From positions 1 to 13,479 of the forward strand of contig JBASMO010000264.1 of assembly GCA_049656905.1 (NCBI GenBank): 13,479 bases of DNA, written 5' to 3'. Shown piece by piece: positions 6,248 through 12,583 of this stretch. The position numbers were made by a program, and so were the translations under genes. Under the pieces are notes generated by a model that was not told the origin of the DNA, ran no database searches, and saw nothing but the letters and a program-made list of their open reading frames with translations. Positions within the stretch are counted from its first letter, which is position 1, and the number at the start of each line of letters is the position of its first letter. Source of the stretch: DTU018 sp003444615. Its GTDB lineage: Bacteria > Bacillota > Syntrophomonadia > Syntrophomonadales > Syntrophomonadaceae.

Positions 6248-9200
6248 CTAATTGAACCATACGCAGTTTTTTCCATATAGCGCAGCTAATTCCTGCTTAA
6301 GTGCCAGGTCGGGCTTTATTTTCCAGCGTTCGCTTAATAGCAGGGGTTTCCTGCCCGGAGGATAAATAACCACATCCAGTTCTCCAGGAAAACGCATTAG
6401 TATTTGCAGTAGTCTTTCCCGGACATCCCCATTCGTCCCATTATCGTTGATACGCACATGCAACTGAGACAACTCCTGGGGCAGAGGCAGAATCCTTCTT
6501 ACGGCCAGCTTAGGTTGATCATCACGAGTATCATAATAACCTTCCACTATTACCGGCTGATCATCCTGCAACTGGGCTAAATTAGTACGATAGGCAGATG
6601 GGAAAACCAGCATCTCCATGCGACCAGTTTGGTCTTCCAGATTAAAGCGGGCATAACTCTCACCTTTTTTGCTGACCCGGCGCTGCAAATTTAATATTAT
6701 GCCGGCCAACCGGATATAGGTTTCCTCATCTCGAGCCCCTAGCTCTCCCAGCTGATGGGTGGTTACAAAAGGCAGCAGTTGCCGGTACTCATCCAGCGGG
6801 TTTTCCGATACATAAAACCCCAGTACCTCTTTTTCCCTTCTTAACCTCTCTCTTTGCGGGATTTCTCCCTTAATCCGAATAACCGGCTCTTCCACCAAAC
6901 CCATACTATCTCCAAACAATGAAGCTTGCTGGCTTTCCTGGGAACGATGAATCTGCACCGCCAGATCCATACACTGTTCCATAATGGACAAGGCCTGTTT
7001 GCGGGTTACACCTAAAGAGTCAAAGCAACCAGCTACTATTAGGTTTTCCAATATCCGTTTATTAATTTGACTGGTATCTACCCGGCAGCAAAAATCAAAC
7101 AATGAGGTGAACGCCCCTTCCTTACGGGCTTGAACAATGGTATGTACCGCTCCGTGACCCACATTTTTAATGGCTCCTAGTCCAAAGCGAATACCTCCCT
7201 GGGCTACGGTAAAGTTTTCAAAACTTTCATTGATATCGGGAGGCAAAATCGGTATTCCTAGCTTTTGGCATTCTTTGATGTAAAAAACCACTTTATCCTG
7301 ATGATCAATTACACTGCTCAGGAATGAACACATGTATTCTACCGGATAATGAGCTTTCAGATAGGCGGTCTGGTACGAAATCAAAGCATAGGCAGCCGCA
7401 TGGCTTTTATTGAAACCATAACCGGCAAAACTCTCCATTAAATCGAACAAGTGAGCTGCGGTAGCTTCATCAATCTTATGGCTGACTGCCCCGGTTACGA
7501 ATTTTTCACGCTGGGCGGCCAATTCTTCCGGCTTTTTCTTACCCATAGCCCGGCGGAGACCATCGGCTTCCCCCATAGTAAAGTCCGCCAGGCGACTGGC
7601 TATCTGCATAACTTGTTCCTGATACAGGATAACCCCGTAGGTGTCTTTCAAGATTGGTTCCAAATCCGGGGTGGGATAAATGATGGGCTGACGCCCATGT
7701 TTGCAGTTAATAAAATCTTCCACCATACCGCTGCCCAAGGGACCCGGCCGGTAAAGAGCGTTTATAGCGATGATATCTTCGAACCGGTTGGGCTGTATTT
7801 CACATAGAATACGGCGCATTCCCTCACTTTCCAACTGAAATACACCGATAGTATTGCCGTTGGACAACAGTTTATATGTATCCTCATCATCCAGGGGAAG
7901 ATTATCAATGTCCACAACTATGCCGCGCGTTTTTTCTATTATCTCTACCGCCCGTCTTATAACGGTTAGGGTGCGCAGGCCCAGGATATCCATTTTGAGC
8001 AGTCCAATATCTTCAACGGTTTCTTTAGGATACTGAGTAATAATATTACCTTCAGCAGTTCTCTGCAGAGGCAGCAATTTCTGCAGCGGTTCAGCTCCGA
8101 TAACTACTCCCGCTGCATGAACGGAAGCATGACGGGGCATACCTTCAATAGCTCGGGCAAAATCAAGGATACGCCTGGTATTATAGTCGTTTTCATAAGC
8201 CTGTATCAGCTCGGGTGCAATCTCCAAAGCCCGGTCGATGGTAACCCCCAGTTCGGCCGGGACCATCTTGGCTATACGGTCCACTTCTCCATAGGGAACA
8301 TCCAGTACCCGGCCTACATCACGAATAGCTGCCCGGGCTGCCATGGTACCGAAGGTAATTATCTGAGCTACCCGGTCTGCCCCGTATTTTTCTATGATGT
8401 ATTCGATAACCCGGTCGCGTTTTTCAAAGCAAAAGTCAATATCTATATCTGGCATGCTGACTCTTTCCGGATTCAAAAAGCGTTCAAAAATAAGGCCATA
8501 AGACAGGGGATCTATAGTAGTAATGCCTAAAACATAAGAAACCAGACTGCCAGCTGCTGAACCCCGCCCTGGTCCAACCGGTACACCATGATTTTTAGCC
8601 CAATTCACTAGATCCTGAACAATAAGAAAATACCCGGCAAAACCCATCTCCTTAATCACTTGCAGCTCATAATCGAGGCGCTCTAGCACATGAGCTTCGG
8701 GCTCGGGATAGCATTGGGCAAACCTAGACCTCACCAGTTCATCAAGATAGGACTCAGCTGTATAGCCTTCGGGTATATCAAAAGAGGGCAAATGGAAGTG
8801 ACCGAATTCAAATTCAATATGGCAGCGTTCCGCAATTTTCAAGGTGTTGTGCAGGGCCTCAGGATGATCCGGAAACAAAGCTGCCATTTCCGAAGCAGTC
8901 TTTAAGTAAAAGTCGCTGCCGGGAAAGCGCATGCGATCTTCTTCGCTTACTATCGATGCAGTCTGAATACAGAGCAGGACATCATGCACCGGTGCATCTT
9001 CCCGCTTTATGTAATGGGAGTCATTGGTGGCTACCAAAGGTATACCGGTTTTTTGGCTTAACTCATATAAGCCCTGGCAGACTTTCCTTTCTTCTGCCAT
9101 ACCGTGATCCTGAAGCTCTAGGTAAAAGTTTTCCGGACCAAACAAGTCCCGGTAAAAACAGGCGGTTTTCTCAGCTTCAGCCAGGCGATCAGCTAAAATG

Positions 9201-9670
9201 AGCTTGGGAATCTCCCCGGCTACACAACCTGACAAAGCAATAAGACCTTCGTGGTACTGACTGAGTAATTCCCGGTCTACTCTAGGTTTATAGTAAAATC
9301 CCTCTAGGAAAGCCCGGCTGACCAGCTGCACCAGATTCTGATAACCGGTCTTATTCTTACAGAGCAATATCAGATGGTGCAAGTTGTCATCAATGCGTGG
9401 TTCCCGGTCCAAACGGCTGCGTGGGGCTACGTAAACTTCACAGCCAATAATAGGCTTAATCCCCTGTTTCTTAGCCTCCCGGTAAAAATCAATTACTCCA
9501 TACAATACGCCATGATCGGTAATGGCTATGGCCGGCATGCCCAAATCCTTGGCTCGAGATACCAGTTCTTTGATGCGGCAGGCACCATCCAGCAGACTAT
9601 ACTCAGTGTGATTGTGCAGATGGACAAAATTCACGGTGCCGCTATATGTATCAGGTTTATCCATATCCAA
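6248..9670 (-). CDS. dnaE: DNA polymerase III alpha subunit
   Basis: The catalytic subunit of replicative DNA polymerase III, 1140 residues. An N-terminal PHP domain (about 14-220) shows a complete-looking metal-ligand set: HLH (His17, His19), Asp52-His53, Glu78, His98/His99, Cys149, and Asp217/His219 in NDSH. An exonuclease-competent PHP is therefore plausible. The polymerase core has GPGRGSAAGS (367-375), PDIDIDF with catalytic Asp410 and Asp412, and Asp561 in KMDILGLRTLT. The bridging region contains GYGFNKSHAAAYALISYQ. QASLF (915-919) is a match to the clamp-binding pentapeptide. An OB fold spans about 982-1065. The best start is TTG at 9668-9670, six bases after AAGGGAG (complement at 9677-9683). 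An ATG two codons inside (9662-9664) is the alternative, at 12 bases. It heads the dnaE-mtrB-pfkA-pyk run. Many Firmicutes also carry PolC, which is not seen here. Confidence 0.96.
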   Translation of the reverse strand: MDMDKPDTYSGTVNFVHLHNHTEYSLLDGACRIKELVSRAKDLGMPAIAITDHGVLYGVIDFYREAKKQGIKPIIGCEVYVAPRSRLDREPRIDDNLHHLILLCKNKTGYQNLVQLVSRAFLEGFYYKPRVDRELLSQYHEGLIALSGCVAGEIPKLILADRLAEAEKTACFYRDLFGPENFYLELQDHGMAEERKVCQGLYELSQKTGIPLVATNDSHYIKREDAPVHDVLLCIQTASIVSEEDRMRFPGSDFYLKTASEMAALFPDHPEALHNTLKIAERCHIEFEFGHFHLPSFDIPEGYTAESYLDELVRSRFAQCYPEPEAHVLERLDYELQVIKEMGFAGYFLIVQDLVNWAKNHGVPVGPGRGSAAGSLVSYVLGITTIDPLSYGLIFERFLNPERVSMPDIDIDFCFEKRDRVIEYIIEKYGADRVAQIITFGTMAARAAIRDVGRVLDVPYGEVDRIAKMVPAELGVTIDRALEIAPELIQAYENDYNTRRILDFARAIEGMPRHASVHAAGVVIGAEPLQKLLPLQRTAEGNIITQYPKETVEDIGLLKMDILGLRTLTVIRRAVEIIEKTRGIVVDIDNLPLDDEDTYKLLSNGNTIGVFQLESEGMRRILCEIQPNRFEDIIAINALYRPGPLGSGMVEDFINCKHGRQPIIYPTPDLEPILKDTYGVILYQEQVMQIASRLADFTMGEADGLRRAMGKKKPEELAAQREKFVTGAVSHKIDEATAAHLFDLMESFAGYGFNKSHAAAYALISYQTAYLKAHYPVEYMCSFLSSVIDHQDKVVFYIKECQKLGIPILPPDINESFENFTVAQGGIRFGLGAIKNVGHGAVHTIVQARKEGAFTSLFDFCCRVDTSQINKRILENLIVAGCFDSLGVTRKQALSIMEQCMDLAVQIHRSQESQQASLFGDSMGLVEEPVIRIKGEIPQRERLRREKEVLGFYVSENPLDEYRQLLPFVTTHQLGELGARDEETYIRLAGIILNLQRRVSKKGESYARFNLEDQTGRMEMLVFPSAYRTNLAQLQDDQPVIVEGYYDTRDDQPKLAVRRILPLPQELSQLHVRINDNGTNGDVRERLLQILMRFPGELDVVIYPPGRKPLLLSERWKIKPDLALKQELAALYGKNCVWFN

Positions 9671-9717
9671 ACTTTTCTCCCTTGACGGTTTTTATATTAG
9701 CACGACTGATTTACTCT

Positions 9718-9723
9718 ATTATA
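9718..9723 (-). promoter_or_regulatory. -10 element, probable dnaE operon promoter
   Basis: A perfect TATAAT is read on the minus strand, about 48 bases before the dnaE start codon. No good TTGACA-like hexamer lies 16-18 bases further upstream. A second extended -10-like TGCTAATAT also occurs closer to the gene. Assignment is by position and the -10 match only. Confidence 0.35.
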
Positions 9724-9801
9724 TCAATAGCTTACTTTTTCGGTATGAATTCCGCCAAGTGTATTTGTAGGGTAAGCAAATAGAGGTGAGAAATGCAGGA
9801 A

Positions 9802-9817
9802 GGAACGATTTCGTTCC
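9802..9817 (-). terminator. Possible hairpin terminator after the YbaK-like gene
   Basis: GGAACGA (9802-9808) and TCGTTCC (9811-9817) form a perfect inverted repeat, beginning 18 bases beyond the stop codon of the minus-strand YbaK-like gene. On that strand it is followed by TTCCTGCATTT, which is a poor U-run. It may be a weak terminator or simply a palindromic site between this gene and the dnaE promoter. Confidence 0.35.
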
Positions 9818-9835
9818 CTCTAGCCTGGTGCATCT

Positions 9836-10312
9836 TTAAGACTCGGAAAGGATGGAAACATTACATGGCCTGCCGCCAGTAATCTCCATAAGTTCCTCAT
9901 AAGTTATGGGCAAAGCAGAATTGGGCGTGCCGGCAGCAGTGTATACCACATCATATCTTTTCAGACTATCATCTAAATAAATGGGTACTTCCACTCTTAA
10001 GTCAAAAGGGCATACCCCTCCTACAGGAAAACCGGTAATCTCCACAACTTCCTCAGCATTAGCCATCCTGACCTTTGAACCAATGAGATCTCGCAGGGCC
10101 TTGGTATCCATACGAACATCACCAGCGGAAACTACTAGAAAGTATTGCCCGGTTTTAGCCTTGAAAAGCATAGATTTGGCAATTTGCCCTACTTCGGTGT
10201 CTAGAGCAGCAGCCGCTAGGGCTGAGGTGCTGGTGTCTTGTTGGAATTCGATAACTTGCAAATGCGGCATGCGCTGCTGTACATAAGCTTGTACACGTTC
10301 GATATCTCGCAC
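9836..10312 (-). CDS. YbaK/EbsC-family aminoacyl-tRNA deacylase-like protein
   Basis: A 158-residue single-domain protein of the YbaK/ProRS-editing (INS-like) family, which hydrolyses mischarged tRNAs such as Cys-tRNA(Pro) in the cytoplasm. Seen features are the IAKSMLFK segment with the invariant lysine (Lys46), a central GFPVGGVCPFDL (94-105) matching the family's GxxxGGVxPF loop, and a late AAGTPNSALPITYEELMEITG (126-146). The exact tRNA substrate cannot be told from sequence. The frame opens at TTG 10321, but that codon directly touches the AGGAG (complement 10322-10326). GTG at 10310-10312 lies nine bases after AGGAG and is the better start. Its own -10 (10343-10348) and the 94-base gap suggest expression at least partly separate from the upstream regulator gene. 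Confidence 0.85.
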   Translation of the reverse strand: MRDIERVQAYVQQRMPHLQVIEFQQDTSTSALAAAALDTEVGQIAKSMLFKAKTGQYFLVVSAGDVRMDTKALRDLIGSKVRMANAEEVVEITGFPVGGVCPFDLRVEVPIYLDDSLKRYDVVYTAAGTPNSALPITYEELMEITGGRPCNVSILSES

Positions 10313-10342
10313 GGTATTCAACTCCTGATTGGATTCCTTTTT

Positions 10343-10348
10343 ATTATA
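10343..10348 (-). promoter_or_regulatory. -10 element for the YbaK-like gene
   Basis: A perfect TATAAT on the minus strand lies about 30 bases before the proposed GTG start at 10312. The -35 region is poor (no TTGACA-like hexamer at 16-18 bases). Confidence 0.35.
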
Positions 10349-10406
10349 CTATAGCTAATGGGACTGAACCGATAAAGTATTAGCGGGCACGTTGCGAGGG
10401 CCATTA

Positions 10407-10925
10407 TCATAGTACACGTACTGAGGTGCTTTTGAAGATGGCGTAGAGGGAATCCCCCAGTGCTATCTCCATGTCCAAATAGGATTGGCGGGTAATAACG
10501 GCATAGAGAGGTACCCCGACATTGAGCCTTATCTTATACACCGGACCGCAGTCCTCCACGTTTTCTACCTGCCCTCTCAAAACATTGCGGGCACTGCTTT
10601 TAACTATATCTTTGGCAAGAATAATGTCGTCCGGTTCGATTGTTACTTGGCATTCGCCTTCGCTGTCTGTAACCAGGCTAATTGCCACCGTTCCTGTTTC
10701 GAAAATTTTTTCTCCGTTCTTGCTCACAACAACGCCTTTGTAGACATTATCCATTCCTTTGGCTTTTTTTATATACTCTTCAATATCCGATTTCTGAAAC
10801 CTGAGCTTGCGCCCGATACGATAGGCTGATAAATCTCCTCGTTTTACCATTTCATAGACAGTGTATTTAGAAATCTGAAGCAATTCCGCCACTTCATCGG
10901 GAGTATAAGACTTTTCTTGCGCCAC
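10407..10925 (-). CDS. HTH-TOBE one-component regulator, likely molybdate-responsive
   Basis: A 172-residue protein with two recognisable parts. Residues 6-55 form an excisionase/MerR-like helix-turn-helix (YTPDEVAELLQISKYTVYEM, then GRKLRFQKSDIEEYI). Residues 109-172 form a TOBE domain (KSSARNVLRGQVENV, then VPLYAVITRQSYLDM and LGDSLYAIFKSTSVRV). The middle, with VTIEPDDIILAKD (94-106), resembles the linker before the TOBE domain of ModC ATPases. I infer a cytoplasmic transcription factor sensing molybdate or tungstate, analogous to ModE but with a different DNA-binding fold. No transporter gene lies nearby. The frame reaches a GTG at 10934, but that codon overlaps the likely ribosome site GAGGTGG (complement 10931-10937). 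GTG at 10923-10925, with the GAGG core eight bases away, is the better start. The target sites are unknown. Confidence 0.83.
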   Translation of the reverse strand: MAQEKSYTPDEVAELLQISKYTVYEMVKRGDLSAYRIGRKLRFQKSDIEEYIKKAKGMDNVYKGVVVSKNGEKIFETGTVAISLVTDSEGECQVTIEPDDIILAKDIVKSSARNVLRGQVENVEDCGPVYKIRLNVGVPLYAVITRQSYLDMEIALGDSLYAIFKSTSVRVL

Positions 10926-10968
10926 TAAACCCACCTCATTATACTTTATTTAGTTTACTTATTATTCC

Positions 10969-10974
10969 ATTATA
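10969..10974 (-). promoter_or_regulatory. -10 element for the HTH-TOBE gene
   Basis: TATAAT on the minus strand, within TTGTATAATGG, lies about 43 bases before the proposed GTG start. The -35 is weak (CTGTTA at 17 bases). A second TATAAT (10938-10943) is too close to the start codon to be a normal -10. Confidence 0.4.
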
Positions 10975-11087
10975 CAATATCAGGAAATGCGTAACAGAAA
11001 CGGAAGGGGGAAGGAATAGGTGACAGCCTTGAGTGGGTCTAGGTGGCCTACTAGACTATACGAAGAACCGACCCGGATAAAACCAAT

Positions 11088-11288
11088 CTACTTCGATTTC
11101 TGGCGTTTTTCTCTCATGCGCTTACCCATAATGCCTCCCAATCGACCACAGGCTGCATTACTCAATGATTCCCAACCTTCTTTTTCTATCTGCTCCCACA
11201 GTCCCAATTCTTTGGCTATTTCCATCTTTAAGAGATCATATTCGGTGAGATACTTCTTTTTCTTGTCCCGGGTTTTTTGCTGTGACAT
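11088..11288 (-). CDS. Small acid-soluble spore protein, alpha/beta (SspF-like) type
   Basis: A 66-residue, very basic protein. DNA-binding proteins of this family coat and protect the chromosome in dormant spores. LLKMEIAKELGL (19-30) matches the family helix, including the MEIAKE context around Glu23-Ile24, where the germination protease GPR normally cuts. EKEGWESLSNAACGRLGGIM (35-54) matches the GW-containing variant of B. subtilis SspF. The N-terminus is a Lys/Arg-rich extension. Cys48 is unusual for this family. The frame reaches a GTG at 11297, but ATG at 11288 is correctly placed eight bases after GGAGG (complement 11297-11301). It lies 90 bases after the HAD gene stop and probably has its own forespore promoter. 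CATAATC at 11344-11350 on the minus strand is sigma-G -10-like, without a clear -35. It is direct evidence for a sporulating host. Confidence 0.85.
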   Translation of the reverse strand: MSQQKTRDKKKKYLTEYDLLKMEIAKELGLWEQIEKEGWESLSNAACGRLGGIMGKRMREKRQKSK

Positions 11289-11378
11289 ATTTAACACCTC
11301 CGCCCAGGTTTTGATTCTGTTACAAGATTACCCGGGTCAGAAGGGGATTATGTCCGGCAAATAACGGATAAAGATCTA

Positions 11379-12086
11379 CTATAGATTATTGATAAAATTG
11401 TAAAGATCGGGTAAATAGCCCCGCCAGTCCGGGGTAAGATTCTGCCCTTTGTCGATTAATAAATCCTCCACCAGGAAAGTTTTCATGCCCAGGAGCCCAG
11501 CCGGAAGGTCTTCGCCGATATCATTTCCCACCATAAGGCATTCTTCTGGCCTGACTCCTAATTTATCAACTATTTCCTGATAATATTCGAGATGCGGCTT
11601 ACAAAAATGCATCACTTCATAAGAAGTGATTAATTCGTAATTAAAATCACCTACCCCTGCCCAATCAAGTCGCTGCTGCAGGGCAGTCAAGGGAAACACC
11701 GCATTGGTAGCCACTACTACCTTGAACCCCCGGTCAAATATCTGTTGCATCATTTCTGGAATACCCGGGAAAGGGCGGGTATGTTTTTTTAGTTCGGGAA
11801 AGCCTTTTTCATAAAAATGTTCAAAAAAGGGGTCAAATTCTTCCCTGGGAATGGGCCAGTCACGGTAAAAGTGTTCTCTGAACACTTCTTCATTACGCAA
11901 CTGGGGATCGCGATTGGAAATCATAACCTCAGTGGCACGCCAGACCTTTTCCACCAAACGTTCCGCCACTGAGTAGCCGGCTTCCTCAGCCATAGCCACC
12001 ATTTTACTAAAATATTGCCGTATAAAAACATCCATATTTATGTCCAGTAAGGTTCCATCTAAATCGAACAAAATAGCCTTAAACAT
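11379..12086 (-). CDS. HAD-superfamily hydrolase (phosphatase-like)
   Basis: A 235-residue haloacid-dehalogenase-type hydrolase with all four motifs: DLDGT with nucleophile Asp8 and Asp10; Thr127 in VVATNA; Lys163 in CKPH; and the acidic GNDIGED (Asp189, Asp193). A helical cap is inserted between motifs I and II (about residues 16-105), making it a subfamily I (phosphoglycolate phosphatase/YjjG-like) enzyme. It probably dephosphorylates a small cytoplasmic metabolite; the substrate is not predictable. AAGGAG (complement 12093-12098) sits six bases before the ATG. It begins 23 bases after the stop of the upstream CMD-like gene, so the two are likely cotranscribed. Confidence 0.9.
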   Translation of the reverse strand: MFKAILFDLDGTLLDINMDVFIRQYFSKMVAMAEEAGYSVAERLVEKVWRATEVMISNRDPQLRNEEVFREHFYRDWPIPREEFDPFFEHFYEKGFPELKKHTRPFPGIPEMMQQIFDRGFKVVVATNAVFPLTALQQRLDWAGVGDFNYELITSYEVMHFCKPHLEYYQEIVDKLGVRPEECLMVGNDIGEDLPAGLLGMKTFLVEDLLIDKGQNLTPDWRGYLPDLYNFINNL

Positions 12087-12109
12087 ACTCGACTCCTTAA
12101 TATTGTCAC

Positions 12110-12412
12110 CTATTCTTCGTGAAAAGCCTGCAGGGAGGCTTTGACCGTATCCATTCCAGCTACATAATAGGCCAGCCTCAGTGCTTCTCTTATCTCATCA
12201 TCACTGGCTTCCGCCTGCCGGGCTTGATGGGCCAGTACCTTAACACCCTGTCCGGCACCTTTAACCGCATCCAGTGCCAGTAGTATTAGCAACATGGTCT
12301 TTTTATCCAAAGCAGTAGGGGATAAGGCGGTTGCTGCTACTTGCTCCAGCATTTTATGATAGACAGGATCGTATTCAGCCATTTTCTCGGCAAACCAGGG
12401 TAGATTAGCCAT
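12110..12412 (-). CDS. Carboxymuconolactone-decarboxylase-like (AhpD-fold) protein lacking cysteines
   Basis: A 100-residue helical protein of the CMD/AhpD fold, recognised from MLLILLALDAVKGAGQGVKV (40-59), LAHQARQAEASDDEIREALR (60-79) and LAYYVAGMDTV (80-90). These match the family's long helix, its conserved His and the following EI-E-L helix. Peroxidase-type AhpD members need a CxxC a few residues before the His (here His62). In this protein those positions are Gln55 and Lys58, and there is no cysteine anywhere, so disulfide reductase chemistry is excluded. Its function is unknown. The frame extends upstream to 12451, but ATG at 12412 has a strong AAAGGAGGAG just before it and a -10 element at 12437-12442, so the longer form is unlikely. 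It heads a short unit with the HAD gene. Confidence 0.78.
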   Translation of the reverse strand: MANLPWFAEKMAEYDPVYHKMLEQVAATALSPTALDKKTMLLILLALDAVKGAGQGVKVLAHQARQAEASDDEIREALRLAYYVAGMDTVKASLQAFHEE

Positions 12413-12436
12413 GCTTTCTCCTCCTTTTAATAAACT

Positions 12437-12442
12437 ATTATA
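12437..12442 (-). promoter_or_regulatory. -10 element for the CMD-HAD unit
   Basis: A perfect TATAAT on the minus strand lies about 25 bases before the ATG at 12412, leaving a short leader that still contains the full ribosome site. The hexamer 17 bases upstream (TTTATT) is a weak -35. Confidence 0.4.
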
Positions 12443-12475
12443 GGTAATCATTGCCGGAAAATAAAGGTTAGCAAC

Positions 12476-12489
12476 CGTTCAAGTGAACG
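12476..12489. promoter_or_regulatory. Inverted repeat in a divergent promoter region
   Basis: CGTTCA-AG-TGAACG is a 6-bp perfect inverted repeat. It lies between the divergent CMD-HAD unit and the uncharacterised plus-strand gene, about 35 bases upstream of the minus-strand -10. It may be an operator. The half-sites are in the opposite orientation to Bacillus LexA boxes (CGAACNNNNGTTCG), so LexA is not supported. Confidence 0.3.
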
Positions 12490-12583
12490 ACCCTTAAATT
12501 TACTGAACCTATTAGCAGGAATATCTGGAAAATTATAGAAATTATTGATACGCCAGGTAACTATTCTTAAAAGGAGGATTTCC

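Noticed and set aside
9802..9817. Strong intrinsic terminator
   Set aside because: The stem is perfect, but there is no continuous T-run after it on the relevant strand, so it is listed only as a weak possibility.
11020..11364. Plus-strand open frame of 114 codons with a purine-rich leader
   Set aside because: It is fully antisense to the spore protein gene, which has clear family motifs and a proper ribosome site. The plus-strand product has no recognisable features.
12476..12489. LexA box
   Set aside because: The half-sites are GTTC...GAAC, inverted relative to the Bacillus-type GAAC...GTTC consensus, and no SOS gene is adjacent.
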